The notes under the pieces were generated by a model. That model made no database searches and was not told where the DNA came from. It worked only from the letters and a program-made list of their open reading frames with translations. From assembly GCA_902801485.1 (NCBI GenBank), contig CADCIP010000004.1, forward strand, positions 62,001 to 126,000: a DNA stretch of 64,000 nt, read 5' to 3'. The position numbers and the translations under genes were made by a program. Every line of letters starts with the position of its first letter. The stretch's first letter is position 1. This document shows positions 12,601 through 22,003 of the stretch, one piece after another. The DNA is from an uncultured Bacteroidales bacterium. Lineage in GTDB: Bacteria > Bacteroidota > Bacteroidia > Bacteroidales > Bacteroidaceae.

Positions 12601-15600
12601 CGGAATAGGCTCCTGGCTGCTGATTTGCTGACCGGCTAAGACTGCCGTCAACCGATGGTCGGCAGTAAGGCCGAACTTCAACCCAACGTCGCTACCGCCA
12701 TGCGAGAATACCGTCATCGCCTTATTGCTCTTTTCCGGATTAAGCATCACATCCACAGTAAAGCTCTTACCCGACAAATTACACAGAGACTGCGACATAA
12801 CCATTGTCATGCCGTTGAAGCCAAGGCTTGTAGAGAGTGATATATCCTTGCTGACGGGTGTTCCCAGCACCTCAAAGTTGTTAATCGTACTCAGGTAGTT
12901 GCCTGCTATAGGTTCGGAGAACGAAATCTTGATATCATCGCCAATTCCTAAGATGCCATTCTGAGGCTGTGGAGTACCGAACGGCACAGGGCGACGCGTA
13001 TCCTTAACACCGCTCAGTATGGGCGACGATGCTGTCAGGAACCCATTACCATAGCGGCAATATACCACGGCACGCAGATCATACTGCTGCTCTATGGGAT
13101 CCACCTCACCAAAGAAGCGTGTCTGGATAGCACCGTCAGACGGGATGCTGTCCACCACACCACTGGCCTGTGCCATCAGGCTACGGTCGTTGTAAAACGA
13201 GCAGACATTCACCCAGTCTTTCTCTCCCTGGGTAGAGAGCTTGTATTGCAGTTCTATATGGTCGAAGCCACGATAGTTCACGTCGAAGCCCTCGATACGA
13301 ACGGGCAGGTAGTAGCCCTGACGTTTCGCGTCATAGCTGCTCTCGGTGTTCACCACCCACTTGTCACCCGGTGTGGTCACCTTCACCTTACCGGCCGAGG
13401 GTACGAAATGAGCCGAGATTAACGTACTGAATACGCGTGGATCATCTTCCGGGTCGTAAATACAAATAGCCAGATTCTCGTAGTCGAAGTCTTGTCCCGG
13501 ATAGACCTCCACCTGCTTTGTCAGCACCTGATTGGGCGTAAGAGCCACGGTATAGCCGTCTCCGTTCAGCACGTTGCCGTCCACCATAATCTTGGCTCCC
13601 TTAGGATTGTTGTTGTTGTCAATAGCCAGTTTGAAATAGGGAGTAGTGCTGTTAGGCATCTCACTCTCGTTGGTCAGGTATAATGTGAAACGTGCCGGCT
13701 CATCGTAGGGCACATTGCTCACCGATGCCTGCTCGGTCCAGATACGCAGCTTGTTGATTTCTATGGTCTTGGCATCCAGCACGGTGCCGGGGTTGTAGTA
13801 CTTCGTCACGCGCTCATCCTCGTATGGGGCCAGTGTAGCACCGCCACGCGTACGATAGACAAGGCTGCTATAGACAGGTGTCTTCAGCATGTCCATATAG
13901 CTGGTAGAGTTTGAGCTCAGGTTGGCTATCGTCTTGCCATTCCTCACATTGTCCAGATACTCCTTTGTAATCTGGAAGAAGGAGTTATCGGCAAGTTCCT
14001 TTGCGGTATAGTCCTGTATATTGCTCTTCGTACGATAGACATCTACATTCAGTGTACTCTTCGGATTGGCCGAGAGCGTGAATCCCACCTTCTTGTCCCA
14101 CGATTCCTTGATACCGTTCTTGTCGTTCATATTGGCTCCGAGGATGGGATTGAACTGGAACTTGATGGCCTCTCCGGCGAACTGGAGATCCACGATGGCT
14201 GCATCGTCGAATACTTTATACGTCTGGGGTTCCCCGGTAACCTTGCCACTGGAGAAGATACTCTCCAAAAGATTGCCCAATGGTCCCAGCAGTGCAGCCG
14301 TACCACCACCGAATTGGTTCAGCACCGGCCAGCGCAGGTAACGCGTTCTGTCACCGGAACAGCTAAAGCTCTCGCTATACTGCACATTGGCAGCCCCGTC
14401 GAAGTTATAGTTCTTCACCAGGTCGGTAGCATTCAGCTTCTCCTCCTCATTTTTCATCAGAAACATCAGCCAGGCACTTATTTCGTTGTTCAACGCACTG
14501 ATGCTGTCGCGGCACTGACTCTTTTCCAGTTCCTTGGGTATATACTGTACATAGTCGCTTATCCCGAAGCGCTTGTCGTTCACGTCAACATTGCTTACAT
14601 AAGATGCAAAGCCCTGTTTATCGGCCAATGCCTGTGCATAGGCAGGGGCCGTACCCTTGGGCAGCAACAACGAGTTACGTATTTTAAGCAGATTGGGCAG
14701 CAGTTCGTTCTCGATATGAAACTGCGAATGTATGAAAGTAGAATTGATTGCCGTGGCAACGCCCAGCACCTCGTCACGGATAAGGTGAACGGGCTGTCCT
14801 GTCGCATCAGTACCCCTGGCAATTTCCTTCATGGTACCCACCTTCACGTTGATGGGTATCCCGTTCTTGGCCGTGAAAGTGCCTCCCTGATGGGTGACGA
14901 GCATCTGATAGACGCTGTCGGGGATAACACGTACCGCTATGGCGTCCTGCAGGATTGTATTCTCTGTCAGACCAATGAAGAGGTCCGCCTTACTACCCAC
15001 GAACTTCTTCCCCGAAGATGTCTGGATGCGTTCGGTTACATCAAAGTTATAGCTGTAGTTCCACGACCATCCGAAATAGGTAGCCAATGTAAAGCTGAAG
15101 TTCTTTTTTGTCTGGGCTTCGTTGATAAGACCCGATTCCGTACCGGTAACACCCGCCATACCTATGATACCCTGATAGCTGTTTAGAGAGGTGCCGGTAG
15201 TCTTGGAGATGTCGAATCCGATGCTGGCGTCGATATTGGCAGAATAGGAGTAACTCAGCTTAGAGCCAGTATCCAGGAAGGCATAGCTATTGCCGCCTGG
15301 GGGATCGCGCAGGATGTCCATCAAGTGCGGTATGCCCTTGGCTACGATACGTCTTCCCTGCGGCTTTGGCTGGCTGGCCATCACATAGCCCTTTATAGGA
15401 GTCACATCAAAGTGTGTTCCGTCATAAAGCAGCGTAATACTCACCGTCTTTTGTGCCTGATCGTTATCCAGCGTAAAGGTGGTGTTCTGTGGCGTAAAGA
15501 CGTACGAACCGCCACCCAAGCTATCCAGTTCAACCTCATCCACCGTTGTGTTGCTCACCAGCCCGTTGATGAAGGTCACCTTTCCCCCCTTCAGACGTAC

Positions 15601-18600
15601 GATATCAGCCTCGCGTCGCAGGTCGTTATTATAATAGTATCGCTCCACCGCCTGAAGCACCCAGCCATAGGGAGAAGCCGCCATGAAAACAGGCACGCCG
15701 AAGGCATAGCCCTTCTCCTTGTCCCAAAGCCGAACCATCGATTTATTACCCACATTATCCTGACTCTGGTACTGCTTCACACCCAGGTAGCGCTCGTTTC
15801 CCGAGTTGAACTGTGTCACGTCCAGCGAAGGTACACTATGGTAGATACGGCTATATCTGGCCGTATCGCCCTGCTGCAGGTCGGTCAGATCCAGCGTCTC
15901 GCCCACCTTTCCTTCCTGGAAGAGCGTGCTATAGCCCGTTGCCGACACCTCCGTCACCTTATACTTCACAGGATAGACCCATGTCTCATACTCACCCGTC
16001 TTGTTGTCAGGACGGATGCTGACGCTCCTGCGGTTGCTGAAGACGGTGGTGGTGTCCGTCTTGCTATGTACGATTGTCTCCGTACGTTCCTTCTTCGTCA
16101 GGTCGAAGGGGTCATAGACTATATACGAAGTGTTATCGCCCTCTAACATCAGCACAATCTTCAGGCTGTCACCCAGGTTGTTTTTCGACAGCGACTCGCC
16201 TAAGGGCAGCAAGCCCTGATCGTTACCGCCCACCACGCGGCCATGCAACAGCACACGCGTCTGATCCCACAAGCGAACCGTACTGACATCCTTTGTCCAG
16301 TTATAGTCGCGCTGGTCGCCCGTCTGCGAATCTGGGTTCTGCAGGTAACCGTCATTCTTGAACCTATGCCCTGCCTTCACGGCCTGCACACGATGCGTTC
16401 CCTTGGGGATGCTCAGTGCAAAAGCACCCTGAGTGTCCGTGGTGATGGGCTTCTGGTTGGCATCCACCATCAGAACGCCGTCGCGACGGAACTGCACGCC
16501 AGGCACCGGTATGGTAGAGCCCTCGTAATAGACGTTACCGCTATATATATAATAGGTGTTGACGGTGAAGACAAGATTGCTCCTCAGGTTCACATCATCG
16601 TCAAAGCTTACAATCTGCGGTTCAAAGCTGCCCGCATCACCCATTGATGCTACGCTTATACGATAGCTGCCAGCCTGCTGATAGACCAGTCCGCCAATCT
16701 CGAAGTAACCCGTAGAGTCTGTGGTGGCAACCCTGATATCTGCCCCCTTGATGTCTCCTATAGGCGTTGCCGTTACCTTCAGGTCGCCCAGCCCCGTTCC
16801 GTCGGCCAGACGCACATAGCCGCGCACCATTCCCGTCGGAGCACACTGTCCCGTAACGAGCTGTCCGTGCACCTTCAGCCCCTCGCACTGCAGCACAGAC
16901 TCCACGCGATAGTCATAGACATGCTGTGGGCGGGTTTTTTTATCGACAAAGAACAGCTGGGTAAGACCTGTGGCCAGTGTGTCCCAACGCTGGCTGTCCA
17001 AGGCACCATGCTCGCGGCGCAGTACACGATAGAAATCGCGGTCGCCGCCCGTATTCTTCCATGTCAGCTCCACGCTGCTCTGCTGCTGCTTGGCTGCAAG
17101 GTTTACAATGCTGTCGTTGTTCACGAACTTATAGATGGCATCGTCCCCCTTTTCCTGCTTCTCCAATTTCAGCACAAGACTGTCGGCATCCGTCTCATGG
17201 AAATGCAGCGGCGACATGCCGCGCTTCATAACCAGGCGGAAGTCATAATCCACACATTTGCGAGTCAGTTCCAGCGTGTACTGCCCCTTGAAGATAGTCG
17301 CCGTGTCACTCGAAAGGTCACGGCACTCGGTAGCAACAATCTCTCCGGCATCGTTCTTCAAGTCTATATACAACAACAGTTTGGCTCGCGGGTCCCAGAT
17401 ATTGCAGCTGCCCTTTCCCTCATAGACCGCCCAACCCCTCGACAGGAAAGGCATAGAGGTAGCTGTAGTGTACGGATCAAACATCGAACCCGACATATTA
17501 AATGCCCATACAGTGTCTTTGTAGATAAAGAGATGCTTATTCCTCATGCCATCGACACCGTAAGATGAAAGGCCATCCAGAGTATTATACAGCGGAGAGG
17601 CAGTAAAGGCGGCATTGGCTTTTGGGGTATTAGGAATCTGTCCGCCATAGCCCTTGACTATCTTGGTCAGGTACGAATAGTCGGGATATACAAAGCGGAA
17701 ATTGGACGGTGCAGGTGCATCATCACTCCAGATACTTCGGTCTATAAAGAGTTTCTTGTAGTATTGGACAGCGTTGGGCTCTAAAGTGAGCGAATAGGCA
17801 TGAGCAGTCCATACTATGAGAGGTCTCGAACATACCACAACACCCCAGATGCCACCGCCATTTTTCCGGGCACTTGGTGCATTATCGTAAATCTTTCCGT
17901 CCTTGCCCACCAGAAAGCCCAGTTTTCCGAATCCGGGCGACCATGATATGTTAACACTATGCTGGCCGTTATTCCCCCAGTCGGCAGCCTTAGCCACCTT
18001 TCCGAAAGACATCTGCGTAAGGTAAAGGGCCGATGGCTGCTGGCAGAGTCTCCTGCCGGCAATCTCGCTCCATCCCCATATAGAGGTTGCCATACGGCGA
18101 ATGCGATAACATACCGTATTCTCCTGGAAACTGTTCAGGTAGTCTTCATCGGTAAAGGAATAATTTTCCCGTCCCGTCTCGAAATTAATCTGTCCGATAG
18201 TCGTCCAATGACTGTCATCATCCTGTGTGCTTCCCGTAACGTTACGCTGTACCTCCCAAAAGTCAGACGGGATGATATCCTCCAGTTCCGGAGCCTCAAC
18301 CCGCCAGCTGAGCTTAACTTGTCCATTATCCAGCAAGTCCGAAGTCAGGTCGCAGGCCTGATGCAAGGGTGATATCTTCACGCGCTCCGACTCTATGTTC
18401 AGCGTATTGCCGTCGTTATCCACGATGTTGCATTTCAGATAGAAATCCTTCAGCGCCCTGTCGGCTGGCATATATATATAACCCGAGAGTCCCGCATTGC
18501 TGATGGTCATCTCCTTGTTTTCGCCACTGAGACGATCTGTATAACATGCCTTCATACTGTTCACCTTACGGGCTGTAATGGTATAGGGCAAGATGGTCTC

Positions 18601-19212
18601 GTTGGCGTGTCCTTTCTCGAAGGCCAGCATCGGATCCATCAGCATCACGGCCACAGAGGGAGGAGCAGATGTAGTGAAGCTCCCCATGTTGATGTCCATT
18701 GCAGGACCCTTACCCGTAGTCTCATCCCATACCACGTTGGCACGCAGCTGAATAACCTTTCCCTGCCACTCGTAAGGGACTTTCCAGACAACCTTCATAG
18801 TCTTGTGCGAACTATCATCCATATCGGCACCCAGCATAAACTTCGACCACTGGTCCGGTGTCAGCGTCCAGTTATCATAACTGCTGCCATATTGTTCGCG
18901 CATCACAATGAAAGTACCCCATGTCGTGGCCCAGGCCCACGATTGGTCCTCCCAGTTATTGCCCGAGCTTTTCCACTTGAAGATTTTCCTCGTCGTACCT
19001 TCTACAATGGCTTCGATATAGCTGTCATCGGTCACATAGACATTACCCGAGAGCGTCCAATGGTCAAAGGTCGGCAGGTTTAGGGTTATCGTCTCCTTGC
19101 CGGTCAGCATGGCCGTGTATCTCTGTTTGTCCTTAATAAAGGAAGCCGCATTCACGCATTGCGGAAGCAGAAGAACCATAAGTCCCAGTATTAGTTGTAT
19201 CCGCTTTTTCAT
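9619..19212 (-). CDS. Giant secreted multidomain protein with LamG jelly-roll domains
   Basis: 3197 residues with a signal peptide (about 1-22, ending CVNA). Modules seen in order are a long beta-rich N-terminal half with fibronectin-III-like segments, two carboxypeptidase-regulatory-like beta sandwiches near 790-870 and 885-970 (VRGYVRLADGTGLGDLKV; TTDTQGAFALSIPKGTHRV), and a central all-beta region. Two LamG/concanavalin-like domains follow at about 2125-2320 and 2320-2490 (WHHYALTVSRSRNVGNIYVD). The C-terminus (WYTLDGIRLQ...GLYIHNDKIEIVK) looks like a type IX secretion/sorting signal. No catalytic motif was recognised, so it is probably a surface adhesin or glycan-binding protein. It is co-transcribed with the downstream lipoprotein. 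Confidence 0.8.
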   Translation of the reverse strand: MKKRIQLILGLMVLLLPQCVNAASFIKDKQRYTAMLTGKETITLNLPTFDHWTLSGNVYVTDDSYIEAIVEGTTRKIFKWKSSGNNWEDQSWAWATTWGTFIVMREQYGSSYDNWTLTPDQWSKFMLGADMDDSSHKTMKVVWKVPYEWQGKVIQLRANVVWDETTGKGPAMDINMGSFTTSAPPSVAVMLMDPMLAFEKGHANETILPYTITARKVNSMKACYTDRLSGENKEMTISNAGLSGYIYMPADRALKDFYLKCNIVDNDGNTLNIESERVKISPLHQACDLTSDLLDNGQVKLSWRVEAPELEDIIPSDFWEVQRNVTGSTQDDDSHWTTIGQINFETGRENYSFTDEDYLNSFQENTVCYRIRRMATSIWGWSEIAGRRLCQQPSALYLTQMSFGKVAKAADWGNNGQHSVNISWSPGFGKLGFLVGKDGKIYDNAPSARKNGGGIWGVVVCSRPLIVWTAHAYSLTLEPNAVQYYKKLFIDRSIWSDDAPAPSNFRFVYPDYSYLTKIVKGYGGQIPNTPKANAAFTASPLYNTLDGLSSYGVDGMRNKHLFIYKDTVWAFNMSGSMFDPYTTATSMPFLSRGWAVYEGKGSCNIWDPRAKLLLYIDLKNDAGEIVATECRDLSSDTATIFKGQYTLELTRKCVDYDFRLVMKRGMSPLHFHETDADSLVLKLEKQEKGDDAIYKFVNNDSIVNLAAKQQQSSVELTWKNTGGDRDFYRVLRREHGALDSQRWDTLATGLTQLFFVDKKTRPQHVYDYRVESVLQCEGLKVHGQLVTGQCAPTGMVRGYVRLADGTGLGDLKVTATPIGDIKGADIRVATTDSTGYFEIGGLVYQQAGSYRISVASMGDAGSFEPQIVSFDDDVNLRSNLVFTVNTYYIYSGNVYYEGSTIPVPGVQFRRDGVLMVDANQKPITTDTQGAFALSIPKGTHRVQAVKAGHRFKNDGYLQNPDSQTGDQRDYNWTKDVSTVRLWDQTRVLLHGRVVGGNDQGLLPLGESLSKNNLGDSLKIVLMLEGDNTSYIVYDPFDLTKKERTETIVHSKTDTTTVFSNRRSVSIRPDNKTGEYETWVYPVKYKVTEVSATGYSTLFQEGKVGETLDLTDLQQGDTARYSRIYHSVPSLDVTQFNSGNERYLGVKQYQSQDNVGNKSMVRLWDKEKGYAFGVPVFMAASPYGWVLQAVERYYYNNDLRREADIVRLKGGKVTFINGLVSNTTVDEVELDSLGGGSYVFTPQNTTFTLDNDQAQKTVSITLLYDGTHFDVTPIKGYVMASQPKPQGRRIVAKGIPHLMDILRDPPGGNSYAFLDTGSKLSYSYSANIDASIGFDISKTTGTSLNSYQGIIGMAGVTGTESGLINEAQTKKNFSFTLATYFGWSWNYSYNFDVTERIQTSSGKKFVGSKADLFIGLTENTILQDAIAVRVIPDSVYQMLVTHQGGTFTAKNGIPINVKVGTMKEIARGTDATGQPVHLIRDEVLGVATAINSTFIHSQFHIENELLPNLLKIRNSLLLPKGTAPAYAQALADKQGFASYVSNVDVNDKRFGISDYVQYIPKELEKSQCRDSISALNNEISAWLMFLMKNEEEKLNATDLVKNYNFDGAANVQYSESFSCSGDRTRYLRWPVLNQFGGGTAALLGPLGNLLESIFSSGKVTGEPQTYKVFDDAAIVDLQFAGEAIKFQFNPILGANMNDKNGIKESWDKKVGFTLSANPKSTLNVDVYRTKSNIQDYTAKELADNSFFQITKEYLDNVRNGKTIANLSSNSTSYMDMLKTPVYSSLVYRTRGGATLAPYEDERVTKYYNPGTVLDAKTIEINKLRIWTEQASVSNVPYDEPARFTLYLTNESEMPNSTTPYFKLAIDNNNNPKGAKIMVDGNVLNGDGYTVALTPNQVLTKQVEVYPGQDFDYENLAICIYDPEDDPRVFSTLISAHFVPSAGKVKVTTPGDKWVVNTESSYDAKRQGYYLPVRIEGFDVNYRGFDHIELQYKLSTQGEKDWVNVCSFYNDRSLMAQASGVVDSIPSDGAIQTRFFGEVDPIEQQYDLRAVVYCRYGNGFLTASSPILSGVKDTRRPVPFGTPQPQNGILGIGDDIKISFSEPIAGNYLSTINNFEVLGTPVSKDISLSTSLGFNGMTMVMSQSLCNLSGKSFTVDVMLNPEKSNKAMTVFSHGGSDVGLKFGLTADHRLTAVLAGQQISSQEPIPFNGLRQVAYTLLQEPDSMLVRLYDGSRLVGQGRVPGVYDGESELRLGYDWDYNVLDTYKGQMLEFRLWNRALSGAELGEYGQKVLTGYEHGLLDNYGLNEGKGEDCYDRAIGANDLILMNHTWVSPDGISMKFDGTKGVRMSPDCFNRSDYHDYTLMFWFLANKSTGTLIANGEATNEPDARNHFNIGLRDNQLVFRSGGREVISKVDVNDSGWHHYALTVSRSRNVGNIYVDQKLAQSFAVDSLGGIMGNNLALGATYTDANTCHNVFSGNIDEVAMFESVLPLNMIQAYATRIPTGKETALKAYLDFGRSELQDDGTQRLMPTGISLKRYRDAQGNVVAQRNDTIIAQPIIDAFADRIQHAPMTSSRKLDNVRFSYVADGKNLLINLDVPDYQIEKSNVYVTVRDVADLNGNTMASPLTMNVYVYRNPLRWDVKHLNFTAPYGEGITFEATVRNLSGQQQSFELLDLPVWITASKMQGIINALDEERIVFTVSPFINVGTYKEVISLIGSDNMTELLPVEICIEGRQPQWRVSDELKNKNQMMHMVIRVNIDGNVISDSRDLLAAFSPQQEVMGVAHVEVDKKANANEALTYLTIYGYPNTATPLSFRLYDASRGRTYLLNEEKDKSFSFQCDTVIGTSSNPVVLVSASKEVQTIDLAQGWNWVSLNVIPTDSVTLGDLLNGVAPWEEGDAIEIVTATSAMTLYCRKTKEAPGYRWDKDQQLVKPNPQLMYRVYAKSAKSANLGGKSSRTAVMVRKGWNRIGYLSTINLPIAQAMSDYMAYGNEGDVLKSQDGFAMLSRNSSGELTWKGTLQYLEVGHGYMLKRNAVSTEYFIYPLYYDNNRYSGSDADALAPEYRNHTATTMNIVAQVTDAEVCEGDSLVTYDGARRCGAAAITEDGLFFLNIGGDEKSSDQNLVFCIERDGELVAATQSPLAYQADAVLGTPEEPTQISFVKSDRHAYGYWYTLDGIRLQKKPRRTGLYIHNDKIEIVK

Positions 19213-19245
19213 GGTTATAGTTAATCATTCTATTTTACATCTATG

Positions 19246-19253
19246 CAAAAATA
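19246..19253 (-). promoter_or_regulatory. Probable -7 box upstream of the giant gene
   Basis: On the minus strand the sequence reads TATTTTTG, which fits TAnnTTTG, 34 bp before the start codon. The -33 TTTG is weak here (GTTGG at about 21 bp). Confidence 0.5.
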
Positions 19254-19349
19254 CACATTTTTTCATATTGCCCGTCCAACCTACAGTTAAAATATGTTAA
19301 TGTGAAATTCCCTCGGTTTACCGCCACCTTGAAATCCATTCAAGTTTGC

Positions 19350-21785
19350 TCACCGCCACTTTTTCCCATTCTGGATGTAGATGCCATTCTTGGGAGCCTT
19401 AGGTAACTTTCTGCCGGAAAGGTCATAGATGGGAGCAGCGGAGACAGATTCTTCCTCCTTTGCAAGAATAGCATCCTCCGAGTTATCTGCAACCATATAG
19501 GGATACTTCGCCTTTGTTTCATTGTCTGTGTTCCGGATACACTCGCAATCTTCCCCCAGGAAGCCGTCCTGTACCACAGAAGAGAAATATCCGCCTCTGC
19601 ATAGAATGGAAGATTCTTCAGAGTTGTAGAAAAGAGTTTTGGACTTAAGCCAGCAACTGTATATGGTCACATTAGAACCAGAATACGCAAGGCATCCGCA
19701 TCCGGAAGAATTCGTATTGTCGATAGTGGCATGGCTAATCGTCGCATCACCATTGAAACATAATGTTTGGGTTCCTCTGCTGCTGAATGTACCACCGGAA
19801 ATACTTGTTTCACTGCCCTGAGTAGTCCAGATAGCCCTACGATAATCCGAGCCGGAGACAGAAGTCAGGGAATTCTTGATTGTCCCACCCTGAATATCCA
19901 ATGTTCCGTAAGTATTGTAGTTACTTATCACTGCACTATTACCTAGGCAGATGAAATCCCCACCCGAAATTGTGGCATCTCCATTGAAACACAACGTATT
20001 GCCTTTGGAAGTGAATGTGCCGCCAGATATTCTCGTGTCACTGCCCTGAGTAGTCCAGACAGCCCTACGATAATCCGAGCCGGAAACAGGACCTAAGGTA
20101 TTCGTGAATGTTCCACCCTGGATGTCTATAGTACCGCCGTAAGTATTGTAGTTACTTATCACTTCACTATTTCCCTTGCAGGTAAATTCTCCTCCCAGAA
20201 TGGTAGCATCTCCCCTGAAACAAAGAGGCGCGTTGTTATACGTTCTGAAAGTTCCACCTGAGATTATGGTCTGGCTACCCTCATCCGACCAGATGCAGCG
20301 ACGATAATATTCCCCTTCAGCACCTTTATATTCATTCGTAAACGTACCACCTTCGATTACCAATGTTCCATAATTCAAAAATAGTTCATTGTTTGCATAA
20401 GGCTGGTTTATGCACCCGCCGTGAGCATTGTCCGTAACCGTAAGTTTTCCCTGGATTACGAAGGAAGCCGACAAGTCTAACTTCTTGCCATTGAGTTCCA
20501 GTGAGACATCTTGCCCACTTGCAATATCAATCCTATCAGACTGTGTATCAGTAAGCAATGAGATGGTGACCGGCGACGAGGAGCTTTCCTCGGCAAGCGC
20601 CACGGCAATAGCCAGCGACGGGCATTCCCTCTCCCCTACTTTTGCCACATTCGCCTGTTCATACATCGGCATGGGAATGCATGAGAGGAACGCCGATTGT
20701 TTAGTGGTATAATCTACGCCATCATACGGAATCATAGCATCCAGCGCATAATATCCATTGCAGTTTCCACCCCATCCCCAATTAACATGGAAGTAATCAT
20801 TGTCAGTATAACCATCAAGGATAAAGGCATGCCCACCATCCTTCTCATCTTCTGCCCTATAAATAATGGGTCTGTCTTGGTCCAGCTCGGCACGCAACAT
20901 TTCATACCAATCCTCATCAGAATTCGCACCCTTAAACTGCTGTCGTCCTGGAAAATAGTCGAAATTCACAAACAGTTGAGCAAGGCCTGGAAATCCATTT
21001 GTAACTTTTTCAGCATAATCAACTTGCAAGGCTCCACCAATGTCTGCCATCAGAGTTGCCACATTACTTGCCTGTTTTGCCGTGTATTTCCCATTTACGA
21101 ATTCCATAGGCATATTGTCCCAGTCATATTCATGATTCAGGTCGCGAATAGCCACGTTTATTCCTTTGGTTGCTGTCTCGTAGAACTTAGTCAGCCCCTT
21201 TCCTCTGGTAGGATAATTATAGTACTTCATCAGAATGGCGTATGCCGTAGGAACACAGCCAGTGAGAGCCCTTGCATTTCCGTCCATAGGACATTGGTTG
21301 TTAAACGGATAACGCTGATTCCAGAGTGCCGTACTCAGTTGCTTTAGTACATTACCCTCTGGTGGCGCAGCCCACTGCCTGGCTACGTCCTCGCTCGGAG
21401 AAGCCTGTCTGCTCTGTGCCGCCGATATCTGTCGTTCTATGTCATTAAGCCAGTCCTGCATACCCAGGGGGAGATTATCCTTATCACCCAGACGAGCATC
21501 TGCAGAATAACCCAGAATGGGCCGAGCCAAGTCATCTCCAGCAACAATTACAAAACCTATGCTATCGCTATTGGTGAAAATGTAATACGGCTCCTGCGAA
21601 CGGTACTTCCCATCATTAGTATTTTGTCTGATGCCGTTCCATCGCACCAGATTACGATGCTTTGAACGATTCGACTTCATGAACTTCTGTGCCACAGCCA
21701 ATGCTCTTTCCTCGCTAATAGTTTCTGCCATACATGGCAGGCATATTAGCGATAGAACCCATAAAAACAAAGAAAAGTACTTCAT
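19350..21785 (-). CDS. Secreted C10-family (streptopain-like) cysteine protease with tandem beta repeats
   Basis: 811 residues. A signal peptide ends at CMAE. A propeptide resembling the Spi/prodomain follows (YIFTNSDSIGFVIVAGDDLARPILGY). The papain-like domain has its catalytic Cys in TGCVPTAYAILMKYYNYP and its His in GGHAFILDGY, followed by NWGWGG. From about residue 460 to 700 there are three repeats of 76-77 residues (GGTF..., DYRRAIWTTQGS, LCFNGDATISGG) that probably form a beta helix. The C-terminus YDLSGRKLPKAPKNGIYIQNGKKW looks like a type IX secretion/sorting signal. It is likely secreted to degrade host or dietary protein. No protease inhibitor gene is adjacent. Confidence 0.88.
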   Translation of the reverse strand: MKYFSLFLWVLSLICLPCMAETISEERALAVAQKFMKSNRSKHRNLVRWNGIRQNTNDGKYRSQEPYYIFTNSDSIGFVIVAGDDLARPILGYSADARLGDKDNLPLGMQDWLNDIERQISAAQSRQASPSEDVARQWAAPPEGNVLKQLSTALWNQRYPFNNQCPMDGNARALTGCVPTAYAILMKYYNYPTRGKGLTKFYETATKGINVAIRDLNHEYDWDNMPMEFVNGKYTAKQASNVATLMADIGGALQVDYAEKVTNGFPGLAQLFVNFDYFPGRQQFKGANSDEDWYEMLRAELDQDRPIIYRAEDEKDGGHAFILDGYTDNDYFHVNWGWGGNCNGYYALDAMIPYDGVDYTTKQSAFLSCIPMPMYEQANVAKVGERECPSLAIAVALAEESSSSPVTISLLTDTQSDRIDIASGQDVSLELNGKKLDLSASFVIQGKLTVTDNAHGGCINQPYANNELFLNYGTLVIEGGTFTNEYKGAEGEYYRRCIWSDEGSQTIISGGTFRTYNNAPLCFRGDATILGGEFTCKGNSEVISNYNTYGGTIDIQGGTFTNTLGPVSGSDYRRAVWTTQGSDTRISGGTFTSKGNTLCFNGDATISGGDFICLGNSAVISNYNTYGTLDIQGGTIKNSLTSVSGSDYRRAIWTTQGSETSISGGTFSSRGTQTLCFNGDATISHATIDNTNSSGCGCLAYSGSNVTIYSCWLKSKTLFYNSEESSILCRGGYFSSVVQDGFLGEDCECIRNTDNETKAKYPYMVADNSEDAILAKEEESVSAAPIYDLSGRKLPKAPKNGIYIQNGKKWR
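19700..20390 (-). repeat. Three tandem repeats of about 228-231 bp inside the C10 protease gene
   Basis: The segment containing CTGCCCTGAGTAGTCCAG (19813) recurs 228 bp later at 20041, and a more diverged copy begins near 20271. The two downstream copies of the gene are close at the DNA level (shared GATAATCCGAGCCGGA and AGTATTGTAGTTACTTATCAC), suggesting recent duplication. Confidence 0.8.
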
Positions 21786-21829
21786 GCTTAATAATTGCTG
21801 AAAAAAAACAAATATAACTATTCTCCCTG

Positions 21830-21837
21830 CAAAGATA
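21830..21837 (-). promoter_or_regulatory. Probable -7 box of the C10 protease gene
   Basis: TATCTTTG on the minus strand, 44 bp upstream of the start codon. A TTTA-like -33 element lies at about 20 bp spacing. Confidence 0.6.
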
Positions 21838-21872
21838 CGATTAAGTGAGAGAAGAATAAAATAAAATCACAG

Positions 21873-21901
21873 AAAAAGGCATCCATTTGGGTGCCTTTTT
21901 T
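21873..21901. terminator. Bidirectional hairpin terminator
   Basis: AAAAAGGCATCC, loop ATTT, GGGTGCCTTTTTT. The stem is flanked by A and T runs, so it can work on either strand. It lies downstream of the minus-strand YbaK-like gene, just past the upstream region of the protease gene. Confidence 0.75.
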
Positions 21902-21907
21902 CTTCTT

Positions 21908-21965
21908 TCATCCCTTGGAGGGGAGGTCGGAAGGGGTCTCTGGAGGGTCCATCACCACGGGTCCT
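21908..21965. repeat. Degenerate GC-rich dispersed repeat
   Basis: A TTGGAGGGGAGGTCGGAAGGGG... segment resembling one arm of the GC-rich inverted repeats seen elsewhere in the window. The second arm is not clear. Confidence 0.4.
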
Positions 21966-22003
21966 TCACTTGCGGCGGACAACAGGTATATAGTTCCCTT
22001 ATA

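Noticed and set aside
9646..19083. Many 60-290 codon plus-strand frames opposite the giant gene
   Set aside because: They lie antisense to one continuous 3197-codon frame, have no promoter-gene order and no recognisable domains.
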